A model generated the notes under the pieces. It was not told where the DNA came from, did not search any database, and saw only the letters and a list, made by a program, of their open reading frames with translations. A stretch of 64,000 nucleotides of DNA, taken from positions 2,743,001 through 2,807,000 of the forward strand of contig NC_087392.1 in the NCBI RefSeq assembly GCF_963675165.1, written 5' to 3'. The translations under genes were made by a program, and so were the position numbers. Positions 1-13,000 of the stretch are shown here, one piece after another (positions within the stretch are counted from its first letter, which is position 1; each line of letters begins with the position of its first letter). This DNA is from Halichondria panicea. Taxonomy: Eukaryota; Porifera; Demospongiae; Suberitida; Halichondriidae.

Positions 1-669
1 TGACTGGAGTTTGTACAGCAATTAATCCCTATCACATCCGGTCCAGTAATTGTACATCGTCATTAACAGACTGTAAAGTTAATAAAACTGCAGAGAACTT
101 CATCGTAAACGATTAGAAATCAATAGTATGGTTACTCGTGCAACAATAGCACTCACAACAAGCTCTGGCAAGGTAAATTGCATGAGGCGTAGCAATTATG
201 GAAGCCTTGCCATTGCTTGTTACTAGTGCTATTATCCCATATTGCACCCTTAAACCATACTATTAATTATAGGTTATAGCCTGGTAGTAGTCTCATGAAT
301 TAGCCGCACTTATGCTCAAACTAATTATATAGTGCTTTATTTTCGAGCAGCTAAAACTTGTTACTTCCGGTATTGTAAAGACCTCTATTGTAGGGGTGTG
401 GTCAATGTTACCTTACATGCATGTTGTTGCACATCAAACTCTAACCACATTCTTGAGAACCTCTTCGCAGATTGCTCATTATATTTTCAGTATTATCACA
501 AAAATATAATGAGCAATCTGCGAAATATTTGCTCTAAACCAAAGTGCTTTAAGGTATAGAGCTTAGGGTAGCCTAAATAAGCCTAAATAACTACTTGTAC
601 TGATCTGTCATAAGTATAAGTACTGCTAGCAATATCACGAGGAGTTGAGTTGGTGTGATAATTATGTTG
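1..669. other. Non-coding stretch with a hairpin
   Basis: No gene is recognisable here. Short open frames such as 332-559 begin with GTG and show no family motif. The one clear structure is an inverted repeat at 466-487 and 501-522 (22 bp arms, 13 bp loop), which probably belongs to the many small foldback elements in this window. Confidence 0.5.
466..522. repeat. Inverted repeat, 22 bp arms
   Basis: The left arm (466-487) and right arm (501-522) are exact reverse complements of each other around a 13 bp loop. It is not followed by a T-run and has no obvious gene relationship. It is read as a small foldback element rather than a terminator. Confidence 0.7.
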
Positions 670-680
670 ATTTCCTTCTT

Positions 681-1336
681 CAGCACACAAGGGCTCAAAT
701 GGAGGCAGTGCTAGGAAGTCTGACAAAAAGGCCCTAGTGGAGCCACCTACCCCTTCATCGCCACAACCTACATCCTATCCTCCGACTGATGATCCAACAG
801 GCGAGCTGCCTACATCCTATCCTCCGACTGATGATCCAACAGGCGAGCTACCTTCTTCCTATCCTCCGACTGATGATCCAACAGGCGAGCTACCTACATC
901 CTATCCTCCGGCTGATGATCCAACAGGCGAGCTACCTTCTTCCTATCCTCCAGCTGATGATCCAACAGGTGAGCTACCATCCTATCCTCCGACTGATGAT
1001 CCAACAGGCGAGCTACCTACATCCTATCCTCCGGCTGATGATCCAACAGCCGAGCTGCCTACATCCTATCCTCCGGCTGATGATCCAACAGGCGAGCTAC
1101 CTTCTTCCTATCCTCCGACTTATGATCCAATAGGCGAGCTACCTTCTTCCTATCCTCCGACTGATGATCCAACAGGCGAGCTACCATCCTATCCTCCGGC
1201 TGATGATCCAACAGGCGAGCTACCATCCTATCCTCCGGCTGATGATCCAACAGGCGAGCTACCTACATCCTATCCTGCGATTGATGATCCAACAGGCGAG
1301 CGTGCACAAAGTTGGTACAGCGCAAAAGAATTTTGA
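681..1336 (+). CDS. Proline-rich tandem-repeat protein, probable last exon
   Basis: An open frame follows a good acceptor (polypyrimidine then CAG, ending at about 680) and runs to a stop at 1334-1336. It has no ATG near its front, so it is best read as the C-terminal exon of a gene whose 5' exons I cannot identify. The first residues are Lys/Ser/Gly-rich. From base 770 come 13 tandem units of 13-14 residues (consensus T/S-S-Y-P-P-T/A-D-D-P-T-G-E-L-P), then a short unique tail. Units differ only by whole codons, which argues for translation. The other frames of the repeat are also open, so chance cannot be excluded. No known family is recognised; it would be acidic, Pro-rich and disordered. 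Confidence 0.45.
770..1303. repeat. Minisatellite of 39/42 bp units, 13 copies
   Basis: There are thirteen tandem copies. Ten are 42 bp and three are 39 bp; the 39 bp copies lack one whole codon. Sequence identity between copies is high, so array size is probably polymorphic. It is not a CRISPR array because there are no unique spacers. Confidence 0.9.
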
Positions 1337-4018
1337 TTCGAAAAAACATCATACATACATGCATAGTAGATTTACTGTTAAAGACGTTATCCAAGTGAAT
1401 TATCAACCGATTTTGTATAATGTCAATTCTATCCATTACTCAAAATAGTGAAAGCTACCTTTCAACATTTCCTGTCATGTAAGGCAACATAAGACATTAA
1501 AAGTATATAAAATGTGATTGGAATGGCTTCAGGATTTTTTGGAACTACCGCGGTATATTATATAGACAGGACTTTTGTTCCCAGGAGATGTATTAGCATA
1601 ATTAATTGTTGCAGTTATAAAAAGCAGTATATTATTGCCCTCTGTGCTGCCGTGACAAACATCGATAATTGTTGTGTCTGTAAATGGTTGCGGCATATCA
1701 TGACCAGGAAAGTGCCTATAGAAGCACCAAAACTGTGTTTAAAAAAAATAGAATTGGCAAAGCATACACATTAGCATTACCCAAACTGGACAGTGATTGA
1801 GATGCCTTATTATTATTGCGAGGATTGCTAGTTGATCGTCAATTTTTAATAGAGCTAGCTAAAACCACACGTAATGATTTACTTGATTTCTGCAAAAATG
1901 AAGCTGTTCCAGTTTGTGTTACCAGAAAACCGTTTAGACCTCCATTGCAACCATTTTTGAACCTCATCTCCGATATCTTCGATTTACTTCAGTTTTCAAA
2001 TTCAAAAATGGCTACATCCATTGGTGTATACATTATTTTGTATCCATTTAATTGACGATCATGTAGTGTGCCAACTTCTTCAAAATTGATTGTACACATG
2101 CAAAGAGTACTATTCCCCCAAGTATCAACTGTACCAAGGCTTTATTTCCACTATCAGATTTCAGGAAAAATATTTTCCCAATATCCTTGACCACTAATTG
2201 AGATCATTAATTTTAGAAATTGGCCAAAGTTCACCATTGGCACACCGATGAGCATGCCTGGATACAGAAAACCGCACTTTATTGCAGTCAAAACCACTTT
2301 ATTTACAAGCAGATGATTTTCTGGGACTGCACTGCAAGTCATTGACTTTTCCCATAATTATTGTGCAATGAAATACACAGCAACTGCATGTTTTCTCCAT
2401 TGTAAAATGAATAGAACTGCAACATGTAAAGCTACAAGCAGCACCAAACAAGAAACGAATGTTTCTCAAGCTTGCGCTGTTTGTGACAATGTGAACCCTT
2501 AGAATAATGATTTCTTTCAATAGTAATGTTTTTTATAAATTAGTTTCTTCCTGCGTTTTCTGCACTGTTATGAATGAAAGCACCGCAGGTGCTGATGCCT
2601 CGGTGGAGGTGCCAAAGCTACATAACATAAAACTACTAATAGCTAGCTTTTATACACACACATTTATCTAGCCTCGATTCTAGGCCGCTTGACAAGGCCT
2701 TGTTTAAGCGGCCTGGAATCGAGGCTAACATTTATCATGATGAACATCTTTATGCAATCAACCAAATAGTGGGTAATGATCAACCATGATTGTTGTTAAA
2801 AACGATCGATGCCAAAAGTTCAAGTCTAAAATTATGGCTGCAAGTCAGCAGAGCTAACTACTAAGTAGAGTAGTAACACTCGGTGAGCAAGTTTTGCTAC
2901 GGACTCTTCTGAAAAGGCTGCAATAGCATTCCAAGTAAGCAAAACTAGGCATAACTCGAGAACGAAGCATTATTTTGCAAATCCACGAATTAAAATCCAA
3001 GTAAACATGACTAGAAGCCTATAGAAACTCTTACTTGCACTTGATTCATCCTTGAGCAGCAGCTGTAGCGGTCTACACAGACACACAAACACACTACCGT
3101 ATACCTCGCTTGTGCATGCGCACCGAGGCATAACTAGATCTACATCGCTATCTGTAGCTGCAATAATTACCCCGTGCGTGCACAGCAGGGGGTAGAGTGA
3201 TTGGTGTGTGTGTGTGGATATAACTGTTTGACACTTTCATGGTAACTTACTGCATGCTAATTAGAGACACAGTGGTTGAAAAATAATAGGGCGATACTTG
3301 TATATAGGCGATCTTTGAAGGTGATAAAAAACACTATCGTTTTCACGATCATTCTACATAATGTTAAGGTAATTACAATAAAAAATTACACTTTTATCGT
3401 GTTCGTTATGTCAATGCACTGCCATGGGGGAATGCTCTAAGGATTTGAATTATAGGGGTAACAAAAATAAACCCGCTTGCATCCGTAACATGTAATTAAA
3501 TGGAATGGCCTAAATTTACTGACCTGGTTTATGCGCTTATTGCTTTTCTACTGATTAATTCCTTTCACTTCTCCTTCTGTCAAAGATGATCGCCTTTTTC
3601 TTCTTTGTGGCCTCAACGAAGCTCTCGCTGTCGTATGTCGTAGGAGCTGCTATCTGTTGAGGTTGATTAGAGTAATCAGAGGACTGTGATGTCGTTTATC
3701 CTCTTTGTGTGTACATGTCTTAATTAAAGTTGTCAAGTGGGCACATAGAACATGCATAGAAGTTGCTTGCTCAATGACTGCTCACAAGGGAATGGTAATT
3801 GATAGATCTCATAAAGTATATTTTTTGCTAAATCTGGAACTATTTAGCCTAATATCCACGGCCATGATGTGTGTGTGTGTGTGTGTGTTGTGGGGAAGGG
3901 TATTTAAATTTAATTGAATGGGTATAAAACCAAGAACACTGAAAAACACAAAACTATACTGATAACTGGCAACTGCTGCTAGGCTAAATAACATGTTTGA
4001 TACAGTGTAAAACTCTGA
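1337..4018. other. Non-coding stretch rich in dispersed repeats
   Basis: No supported gene lies here. It contains a hairpin at 2670-2726, a dispersed repeat at about 2898-3030 that recurs at 45105-45240 and 50390-50500, and a second repeat at about 3195-3415 that recurs at 18617-18845. A short GT microsatellite lies at about 3868-3889. The open frame 1816-2055 sits between short inverted repeats (near 1831 and 2060) and matches no family I know. Confidence 0.5.
2670..2726. repeat. Hairpin, 21 bp arms
   Basis: Arms at 2670-2690 and 2706-2726 are reverse complements with one mismatch. The 15 bp loop contains its own palindrome. Confidence 0.7.
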
Positions 4019-7000
4019 TTAATTAACAATGTTCCGAACAATTTCTAATATTTGATTTGCAACCATTGCAGCTTCCCTTGCATTACTTGGGCTGAACTTG
4101 TTTGCTGGAGCAGCATGAGGACAAAACGCATTAGGATACCTTGTCTTGACATAGTAGTCCTCCAATATTCGTGTGAGACTTTGTAAGCCAGCTGCAACAG
4201 TGCTTCTCTCTTGCTCAAGGGCACCAGCATACCCAACAAATTTGTGGTGAATCAGGCCTTCAGGTTGAAGCCCACACACTTGATACATGCCAGCTTTGAC
4301 CGACTTCTCAGCTACCTGACAGGCAAGGAAGCACACATGTGCAGAGAGTTGCTCTCGAGGGTTCTGCAGACAAGTGACCTTCTCCAACAAGAGATTCATC
4401 GCTTCAAAGTCATACTCTGCTTGTTCAAACCATGCCTTCGCTTTATCTGGCTCACGATGAACACGCACCCTCCCCACCCAATCGCTAGCAGAGGACCCCC
4501 ATCCAAAACGTTGGTAACTTCTCTGCTCTTGTCGCCAGGCGGTTCTTCGTGATCTAACAATCTCATCCCACAGATCAAAGTTATATCGACTATAACTGTT
4601 ATGAGAGTAGTGAGCATCTGGCTCCCAATCCTCCCTGGGGTCTTCAAGAGGCCTGCCATCATTCAGTCGTTGGATTTGTTGTTGCAGGAATTGGAATGCT
4701 TTAGTAGCCAGAGGGTTAGAATTCTTGTCAGGGTGCCATTTGAGGTACATTGCCTTGATGGCTTTTCGTTTTGTATTCTCATCTTTTATCTTAGAGATTT
4801 GACGAAGTTCATCACAAATTTCTGCCATGATATCTTTGAGCTTGTCTCCTTTTACGGCGTCCCATATCTTAACATTCTCATTCTCTTGGTCCCATATTAC
4901 CAGCTCTGTGGAATCGCTGTTAGGGTTTCCAAACTCTTTCACACTGAAGATTTTGTATAGCTCGATTACAGATACAATTTTTGTTTCCGAACCATCATCT
5001 TCATCCTCAATTTTTACCCTTATCAGGTATTTGTCAGGCTCAAAAAACTCATCTTCATCACAACCATCAGCAACAATGTCAGAAGGAATCTTATACTCCA
5101 CGACGACATAAATGTACTCCTCCTCGTCAATTTCCAATGCAGCCATTTCTTGGGGTCTGAAGAAGTTGTTGATATCTGACTGAAGTCTGTGATGCCATGC
5201 CTTCAGAACTGGATCGCCTACTTTAGGTTTGTAAGTTCTATCTAAGGACTCTTCCAGTTGAAGGTCTGAAATACTGATGCCAAACCTCAATAGGTAATCC
5301 TGGAGCTCATCTATATTATCAACACGTATCATAAGTTTAACGGCTTTGAAAGCATCAGTCTGATTTAAATCTGTTAAACTTGTGCTCATTTGCATGTTTA
5401 GCACAGATTTGGTAACTTCTTTTGACAAATCGTCGACAAGGTCCGTAACACTAAAAGGATCTAATTTTTCCTCAAGGTAGAGAAAGTAGCCTTGATCATC
5501 ATGTGGCGGTTGGAAAAAGAAATCAACAGAGGCTGTTCCTATCTTAGCAGGTGGGTCCACTAATTTTAAGAAAACATTGACTTTAAGATTCTTTACTGTG
5601 AAGACTTGAAGATTCTCAAGAAACTTGCTCAAATGAGCTGAAAAGCACCGACAAAGATCTGCATTATTGCCCTTGTGTATCAAGATCTTAGATACCACAC
5701 CAGCAAAATGAGGAACACTGCAGGCTTTCTTCAATTTCAAAGCAAGTGGACATTGGTCTGCCTCCTTGTTTGGTGTGCATGTCTCGTTGAGCTCTAGAGT
5801 GCAAGACAACGACAGCGGATGGGGTTGTACATGTGTTGGGATCTTCTCGAAAATATCTTTTGCAGTAAATCCATATTCCCCACGCTCTTCTCTCCTTCCC
5901 ACCAATAGAGCCATGAATGAGTATTCTACTTGGCTCATGTCAAAATGACCATTTTTGAATCCCATGTCATCAAAGAGCAGCGTTTTGCTGTCAACTAGTA
6001 CGCCTGTTTGCGCTGACTTATCTGGTAGGTACAATGGATACTTTATCCTAGAAACTTCTGTTGGGATGGCTGTGTTCGGTAAGAGTTGGTACAGTTTCTT
6101 TAATAGCTCTTTGAGAACCTTAATGTCGTTAGGATCGTAAGGCTCTTGGCTGTACTGCTTGATGGTATCCAAGCCATATTGTACCTGCTCAAGTTCTATT
6201 ACAGTGTGTACACCTATTAGTGATAATCGAGGGAGAACATTAAAGAACTTATTCGGAAGTGGATTCAGAATGGGTAGAAAGTTCTTCAAATTTTCTGGAT
6301 GAGTAGCTACTACACCCACAGGTTTGACGAGCACTGGTCTCACAATGTCTGTAACCTTTCCCTCTTGACAAACAGGAATGCAGGTAATGTCTCTAACCCT
6401 ATCTAGTTGTACCTCAGTTCCATTGATGTTCAAGAAGAGGAAATGATCATAAACAACATCAACCAGAGAAAAGCTTCGTTTTGGAGCTATCAGCTTGTTT
6501 GGATACTTGTGGAGAAGACTAACGTTAGAAAACTCTGTTTGAGAGATGTTGCAAAGGTTCTGAATGACATCTTTAGGAGTAGGTTCCAAAGCAATTCCAA
6601 TATTGTCGAAAAACCTATTTACTTTTTTTCTCTCATAGGTGAAATGGAGCCGAGGTAATTCAACAATACTTCTCACCGTCCAGACAATCGTTACCGTTTT
6701 GCTTTGAATAACAGAGTCACGTAGTGTGGTAAGGCTGAAAGATTTTTTGCCTTGCATAACTATATTTTTAGCAGGAATAGGTGATTTTATCCACGCTAAC
6801 CTCGGCAGTTTTTGAGCACAGACAAAGGGGATGTTTGATATCTCCCTTAAGAACATTTCATCTTCTTGCCAATCCTCCTCATAACAAAGGTGCTCAACCA
6901 GGATTTTGGATGCTGCTAGTAGCTCTGAATGCTTACCATTTGTAATCCTCTGACAATTTAAGGTAAATTCTTCCTTGGTTGGTTTAGTCCTCAAACCAAT

Positions 7001-10000
7001 ATTGCGAAAGAAGGGAAGCCATTCCGCATTTTGCAATTCTTTTGGTGGGAAGTAAACATTATCTGGAAAAAGTTTGAAAACTTTTTCGTCGGGGTCACAA
7101 AACTCACACAGTGGTTTTAGTACTCCATTCACGGGCAGACATGGAAGCTGTTGAAGAGCTGCCACAAACAAAGCAGCTTCATTCTTTCCTTGAAGGGATT
7201 TACTCTTACTTACTGCAAAGGCAGTTTTAAAAAGTTCTTCAGTGTCTCGAATGTGTTTTAGATGACTTATTCTTTCATCGTGACTGAAATTACTAAACTT
7301 TGGGAAAATGAACTCTGTGTAGACTGAGAGTGGTGATATGTCTCTAATTTGAAGCAGCTCTTTCCCCGTTCCTAGTTGACTCCAATCTCCGTCAGCTGGC
7401 AGAAATATAGCCTCGTGTTCATGTAGCCATTTGTCACTTCCAACAGTTGAGACAATTCCAGGCCAAAGATAAACATTCTGCCGGAGTGCTTGATACTGGT
7501 GGTTGATGTCACAGAAAATAGGGAGATTTTTGATTTTTGATAGGCTATCCATGTCTTGGGACAAGTGAATTTTGGCAAGATACATAATGATCTTTTGAAT
7601 GTTAGTATCAAGGACAGCACGTGTATAGAGTGTACCCGAGCCACTCATTTTCTGATGCAGGTGGAACATATTACTTAGGATGGAACCTGGCTGTGAGAAT
7701 TGTGGACAAAACTTTTTGCACATTGATACACTGCAAGTGGTAGTGTCAAGGACAGGCATACCATGTTTCGAAAGCAGTTCATACATACTGTAACCAAGAG
7801 AGTCACACACTGGATCTGTATCACTTGGCTCAGGTTTATGTGGAGGAATCACAGGAAGCAGCTGGTCCAGCTTGCTGCAAGAAAAGCCCTGACCATCAGT
7901 AGAGAGGAGTATGGCCCATTCTTTCACTGTTTTCGTCAGGCAGTTTGAGAAAACTATCTCGTTTTCAAAGCATTTCCATAGAAGAACAAACTTGTCTTTT
8001 GGGAAATACCTTGCTACGTCCTTCACTGTATGCACATTATGGAGTACATTTGGCATGGCACGCTTGAGAATTTCATGAACAATATTCGTATTTTTATCAG
8101 AAGACCGTAGAAAGTATGAATTTTTGTACCTAATCTCTACGAGTGAAGGATGCAGAAAGTGATTAGGGCTGTCTGAAAATATACTGGAGTAATCTTTAGT
8201 AGTGTGAATCACTTTTGATTCTTTGTCAAAGCAACATAATTGATTGTCAGCGGTGAGCAACAAGGGAAGGCTCCAAGGCTCATCTGGAAACTCCACAGCG
8301 CTCGTTTGGGCATCTTTCTTTCTAAGAAGGTACTTAGAGAACACCTTAAAGTCTTCAACTGTTTGAAAAGAAGTGTTTTTGATATAGCAAGGGAACTCCC
8401 CACTATTAGCAACTTGATCATGGAATTGCTTGTAGTAGGCATATACAGTGGCTGGTGTGGCTTCAGGTAGTTCAATTTTAACGTCTCTGAAATGCTTTCT
8501 AAGCCAGATAGGTGCCACAGAGAGATGAAGACCAATTCTTTTCAAGATAGGTGCAACGTTCCCAACTCTCCTACTTGATTCCCAAAAATGGACTTGATTT
8601 GAGGGATCCTCCTTATTCACAAGTGGATGAAACTCTGTGAGAAATACTTTGTCGTTCCCCATACCAGATGCTCTAATGACTATATGCACTTTTGCATTCC
8701 TTTCATAAAGTTTTTTGTACATTTCTTCAGCAAGTACTCTCATCACACCCTCAGGTACTACACCGACTAAACTGGTGGTACTGCCTGTTTGGGCTTCTCT
8801 AGGTGGAGTTGTATCTCTTTCGGACAATTCATCAGCTGATGCAGATTCAGATTTTTGGTCAGTTTCTCTAGGACCATTAGTAGGTGGTGATTTGTGCCAA
8901 TAAGGAAAAATACTGTAGTAGGACTGACAACTGTTTTGAATCTTCCTTCTTGCAGAGTAAGAAGCTAGCACATAACATTGTTGACAAGAGACTACAAATT
9001 CAGAATATGAGGAAGCTATGGCTTCAATCAGATTTATGTTCCATCTGGCTTTGTCATCAGGTGCTTTTAAGTCTCTATGCTGCCATATACTACTTCTGGC
9101 AGCATCAAGAATGAAGTTACCGTTGACATGAACTGGCAGACTTGAGTGCATAGGGAGCGGCAGAAAGCAGAACACATTGCCCTTGAAACCTGTACTGCCA
9201 ACTGGAGTAGCAAGGCCATGATTGGGTCTGATTTGCTGAAGAAATTGCCACGTTTGTTTAGACTTCATAGAGTCACCGATTCCTCGTTTGACAACCCATT
9301 TTTCAGATGTCTTAATGGGAGCTTCTTCAGACAGGGTGAGATCATAGAACACTGACGTGGGTGTCGTGTCTCCGTCTGATGTGAATTTGCTAGCACTGTG
9401 TTGGATAGCAAGACGCTGATCAATAGCTCTGTCCTCTAGGCAGGCCTTATAATGGAATTTTAGAAGCATGTTACTATCATTTGCGATGATAAAAAATTTC
9501 ATCTCAACTACATTGTTCAGAAATATGAGCCCATCTTTCATCTTTTGAGCCCAATCAAGAAGATGCTCCTCCAGTTTGCTTGCAGAGAGAACAAGAGTGG
9601 CTGTGTCAGTTACGGTATCTATATCAATAAGTTTAGACTTCTTTACAAGTTCAATATTGTGTCGAAGAGGGAATCTAAACAGTGAACCACTCTGCTTGAC
9701 CTCCATGGGACAGCCAGACACGTTCTCACGAAGATAAGAGCTTTTTATATCGCTCCAATTTTCCCAAAATCCATCAGTAACTTTATCGTACATTCGCCCA
9801 GGCTTAAGCACTGTAGCACCTGGGATGTATCGCACATGAGGATCTAATATACACATTGTGTTGCCATTGGTGAGGAAGCTAGGACAGTCGGTGAGATGGT
9901 ACACACAATTGAACCCAATACCAAATTGACCAATGGATTCTGATTTGGATCGCTTGCTGCCCAGACCCAGTTTCTGAATGCCTTTCAGGTCGTCTGGTGA

Positions 10001-13000
10001 GAACCCCATATCATTCCACACCAGCAATGCCGGCCCTTGAAGATCCTTCCAGTTAACAGAAGGGATTTTGTTTGTACCATGATTTCGTTTGTCCAGAATG
10101 AAATACAGTTGCTTGGCCTTTGCATCATCAGCATTTTGTAGCAGTTCTTTAATGACAGTTATATCAAACGGGTACTCGCTTAGAATGGTCTTGATTCTTT
10201 GAGTCAACTCTTCGTGTTGTCCAAACTCTACCCCATCAAAATCTTGCTCTGATGACTCGTAGCTTTCCAAAGCCTTTGAACGTATGGGTTTTACTCCAAG
10301 TTTTAGTGCCACAGGTCTAGGTATTTTGTAATATATTTCATGATAAACGCAGTCACTGCCCATTTTGCACCAGGGAGCATCATTGTAAACCAATAAACTA
10401 GTTGATCTCATGATCTTCTTTTCATCTGGGAGGTAAACCGCTTGCTCACTTGTATCAAATTCAACTTCTTCATCATCTAGTTGAGATACGATTGCTTCGA
10501 CTAGTCTTAATTCTCGAGATCCAATAGGTTCATCACTATGAAAGGTATATAAGCTTTCCAGTGCTTTCAATAGCTGATCTTTCGGAAAAATGTCTTGTAT
10601 GCCGAGAGCTTTAATAAGGTTTTCCTTTGATTTTAAAGAATCTGGGAGCTTGTACAAAAAAGGACCACTCCTACCCCACTGAATAGCCACACTTTGCGGG
10701 GACACAAACTCTTCTCCGGTCCAGAGGCATGGAGTGCCACGAAGTTTCTTCAGCTCGCTAATCTCCGATGTGTTCTTGCCCAGCTCAGTTTCAAAGAACT
10801 TGCAAATGTCTGAACACATTTCTTCAATCCACTTCTTTACTGCTTGTTCTTTGTCGGGGTTTTCTGTGAGATATTTTGTGACTTTGCGACCAGCAACATA
10901 TTGCAGGTGTTTTACCACGCAACTTAAAGTAGGAGTTGCTCTAATTTTGAGTGCACGAAGAGCATTATATGGAATAGAGCTACAACCACCATGTTTTGGA
11001 GCCTTTTCACAAACGATGGCAGTTTGAGATCCAACAAGTTTGTAATTATCTTCTCCATAAATGACATCACTACAACTCTGTAGGGGTCGTCCCCTGCCTT
11101 GCCAGAATAAAAACTCAGGATACCTTTTAGGAGGACTCATGACAGGGAGAAAGTCTATTTGAGCTAGTTCGCTTAAACCATCTGGAAAATCGTTTGTTGA
11201 CTTGACTTGTTGGTCTACACACTTCAGAATAACTTCCACTTTTAGCAAAGCTAATGCTTTGTTGCTTTTGTAAAGCTTCTGGATATGCTTTGCTCTCTCG
11301 ATCAACATCTTTAGTGGCAACAGATCACTAATCATATGTAACTTTCTCAGGGCTACACGAGCAATTTCATTGTCATAAATGCTAATTGGAAACACTTCAT
11401 CTTCTTCATCATAAAGAATTGAAAACAATGCGTTGGGATCGACAATCTCACGGCAATGTTTCACAGTTTTTCCTTTTGGCTTGCAAGGGATACATTTGTT
11501 GTTTACGAGGTAGGAATTCAAGTAATGGAGACCAGTAATTCTTGGATTAGCAATTGTCTCTGCATACTTTAGCAAAAGCAGGTGCAGAACTTTATTTCTA
11601 GTGTCCTGAGATACAACTAAATTTTTAAAGTTTTTGAAGAATATTTCTAAGAACTTCTTTTCCTCCATAAGATAATCAGTGCTCTGGGTAGGCAAACTTT
11701 GCCTATAAATCGCTGGTAAAGAAACCAGAGAATACTTTAAGCTCTCCATCACCTTCACTACACATTCTGGCAGGGAGTGGGAATGTTCGTGGGCTAGACA
11801 GAGAATCGTTTTTGAAAGAACTATTATCTCATCAAAAGACATCCATTTCTGTCGATTGGAAGAGTAGAACAGTTTGCTGTCCATAATAAGCTCATAAGTT
11901 GGTTGCACTAACTCCTCCCATGGATTCACAATCTTCAATTTGTTTTTCAATGGCCACAAGGAACTAAACACATAGCTACTGACTGACAGATATTTATCTT
12001 CACACATAAACCGTACAGCGACGAGGAGTGTATGAATTGCTTCTGGGACAACAGATTGCATCAGTGTAACATTCCAATCGGCTTCACTGTTCTTCCGAGA
12101 ATTCCTGTCAGAGGAGTGAATTCCAGTTCGATCGTTTCTAACAGCAAAATTGCTACTGATATGTATTGGCAGTCCTGTTTTCTGTGCAAGAGGTAAGAAA
12201 CAAAACATTTCTCCTTGTACTGGAGAGGGAAACTTTACAGTGCCATTTTGAATGATGCAACAGGCGGCTGAGGAGACTCTGTATTCAGGGTCAGTACTTC
12301 TGTGAGTGCCTACCAGCCACTTCTCAGTTTGCTTTGGTATTTTTGAACGATGTTCTATCACATCAATAGAAAGAAGGTTTGCAAAAGTGCTCGACACCAA
12401 AGAGCTCTCTGCAGAAATAACTGCCCGATTGTTCTCTCTCCGAATTTCAAAAATGAGAGTTGGATCACTTTCTGTTGGATTTATACGACTGAAAGTTAAA
12501 CGATTAACATGTTGTAGAAAAAGCAGAAGTTTTGAGCCAGCTTCCCTTATCTCTGTTTCCAACTTATCAATTAGGGTAGAATCGTATACCCTGCTGCTCA
12601 ACTTACTGCCGTCTGTTCTGAATGGGAATCGAAACATTGTCCCTTTGTAACGTTGGTTCTTCTTAAAGCCAAACAAGCCAATGTAAGGATCAAGTTGATG
12701 AGATTGTGCAACTATCTCTTCTGTAATACGCAGACACTTGCCAGGTCTAGACCTATCTTGATTTTCTTCCCTCAAAAACTTAAGCGCAGGATCAAATATG
12801 TACAAACGATCTCCACTGACGAAAGATGGAACGTCAGTAATGTGATATACTGAGCAAAATCCGAGGCCAAATTTGCCAATTTTCAAGTGTTGATCACTTT
12901 TTGTGGCACCAGCTAATTTCTCAATGTTCTTAAAGTCATCGTCAGAGAATAAGCTATTGTTATGGACCACAAGAGAAGGCCCGTGGCATTTAGCAATTCC

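Noticed and set aside
770-1303. Possible CRISPR array
   Set aside because: Units are head-to-tail copies of one 39/42 bp sequence with no unique spacers, in animal DNA.
1816-2055. 79-codon open frame
   Set aside because: No recognised motif or splice support, and it lies between short inverted repeats; left as non-coding.
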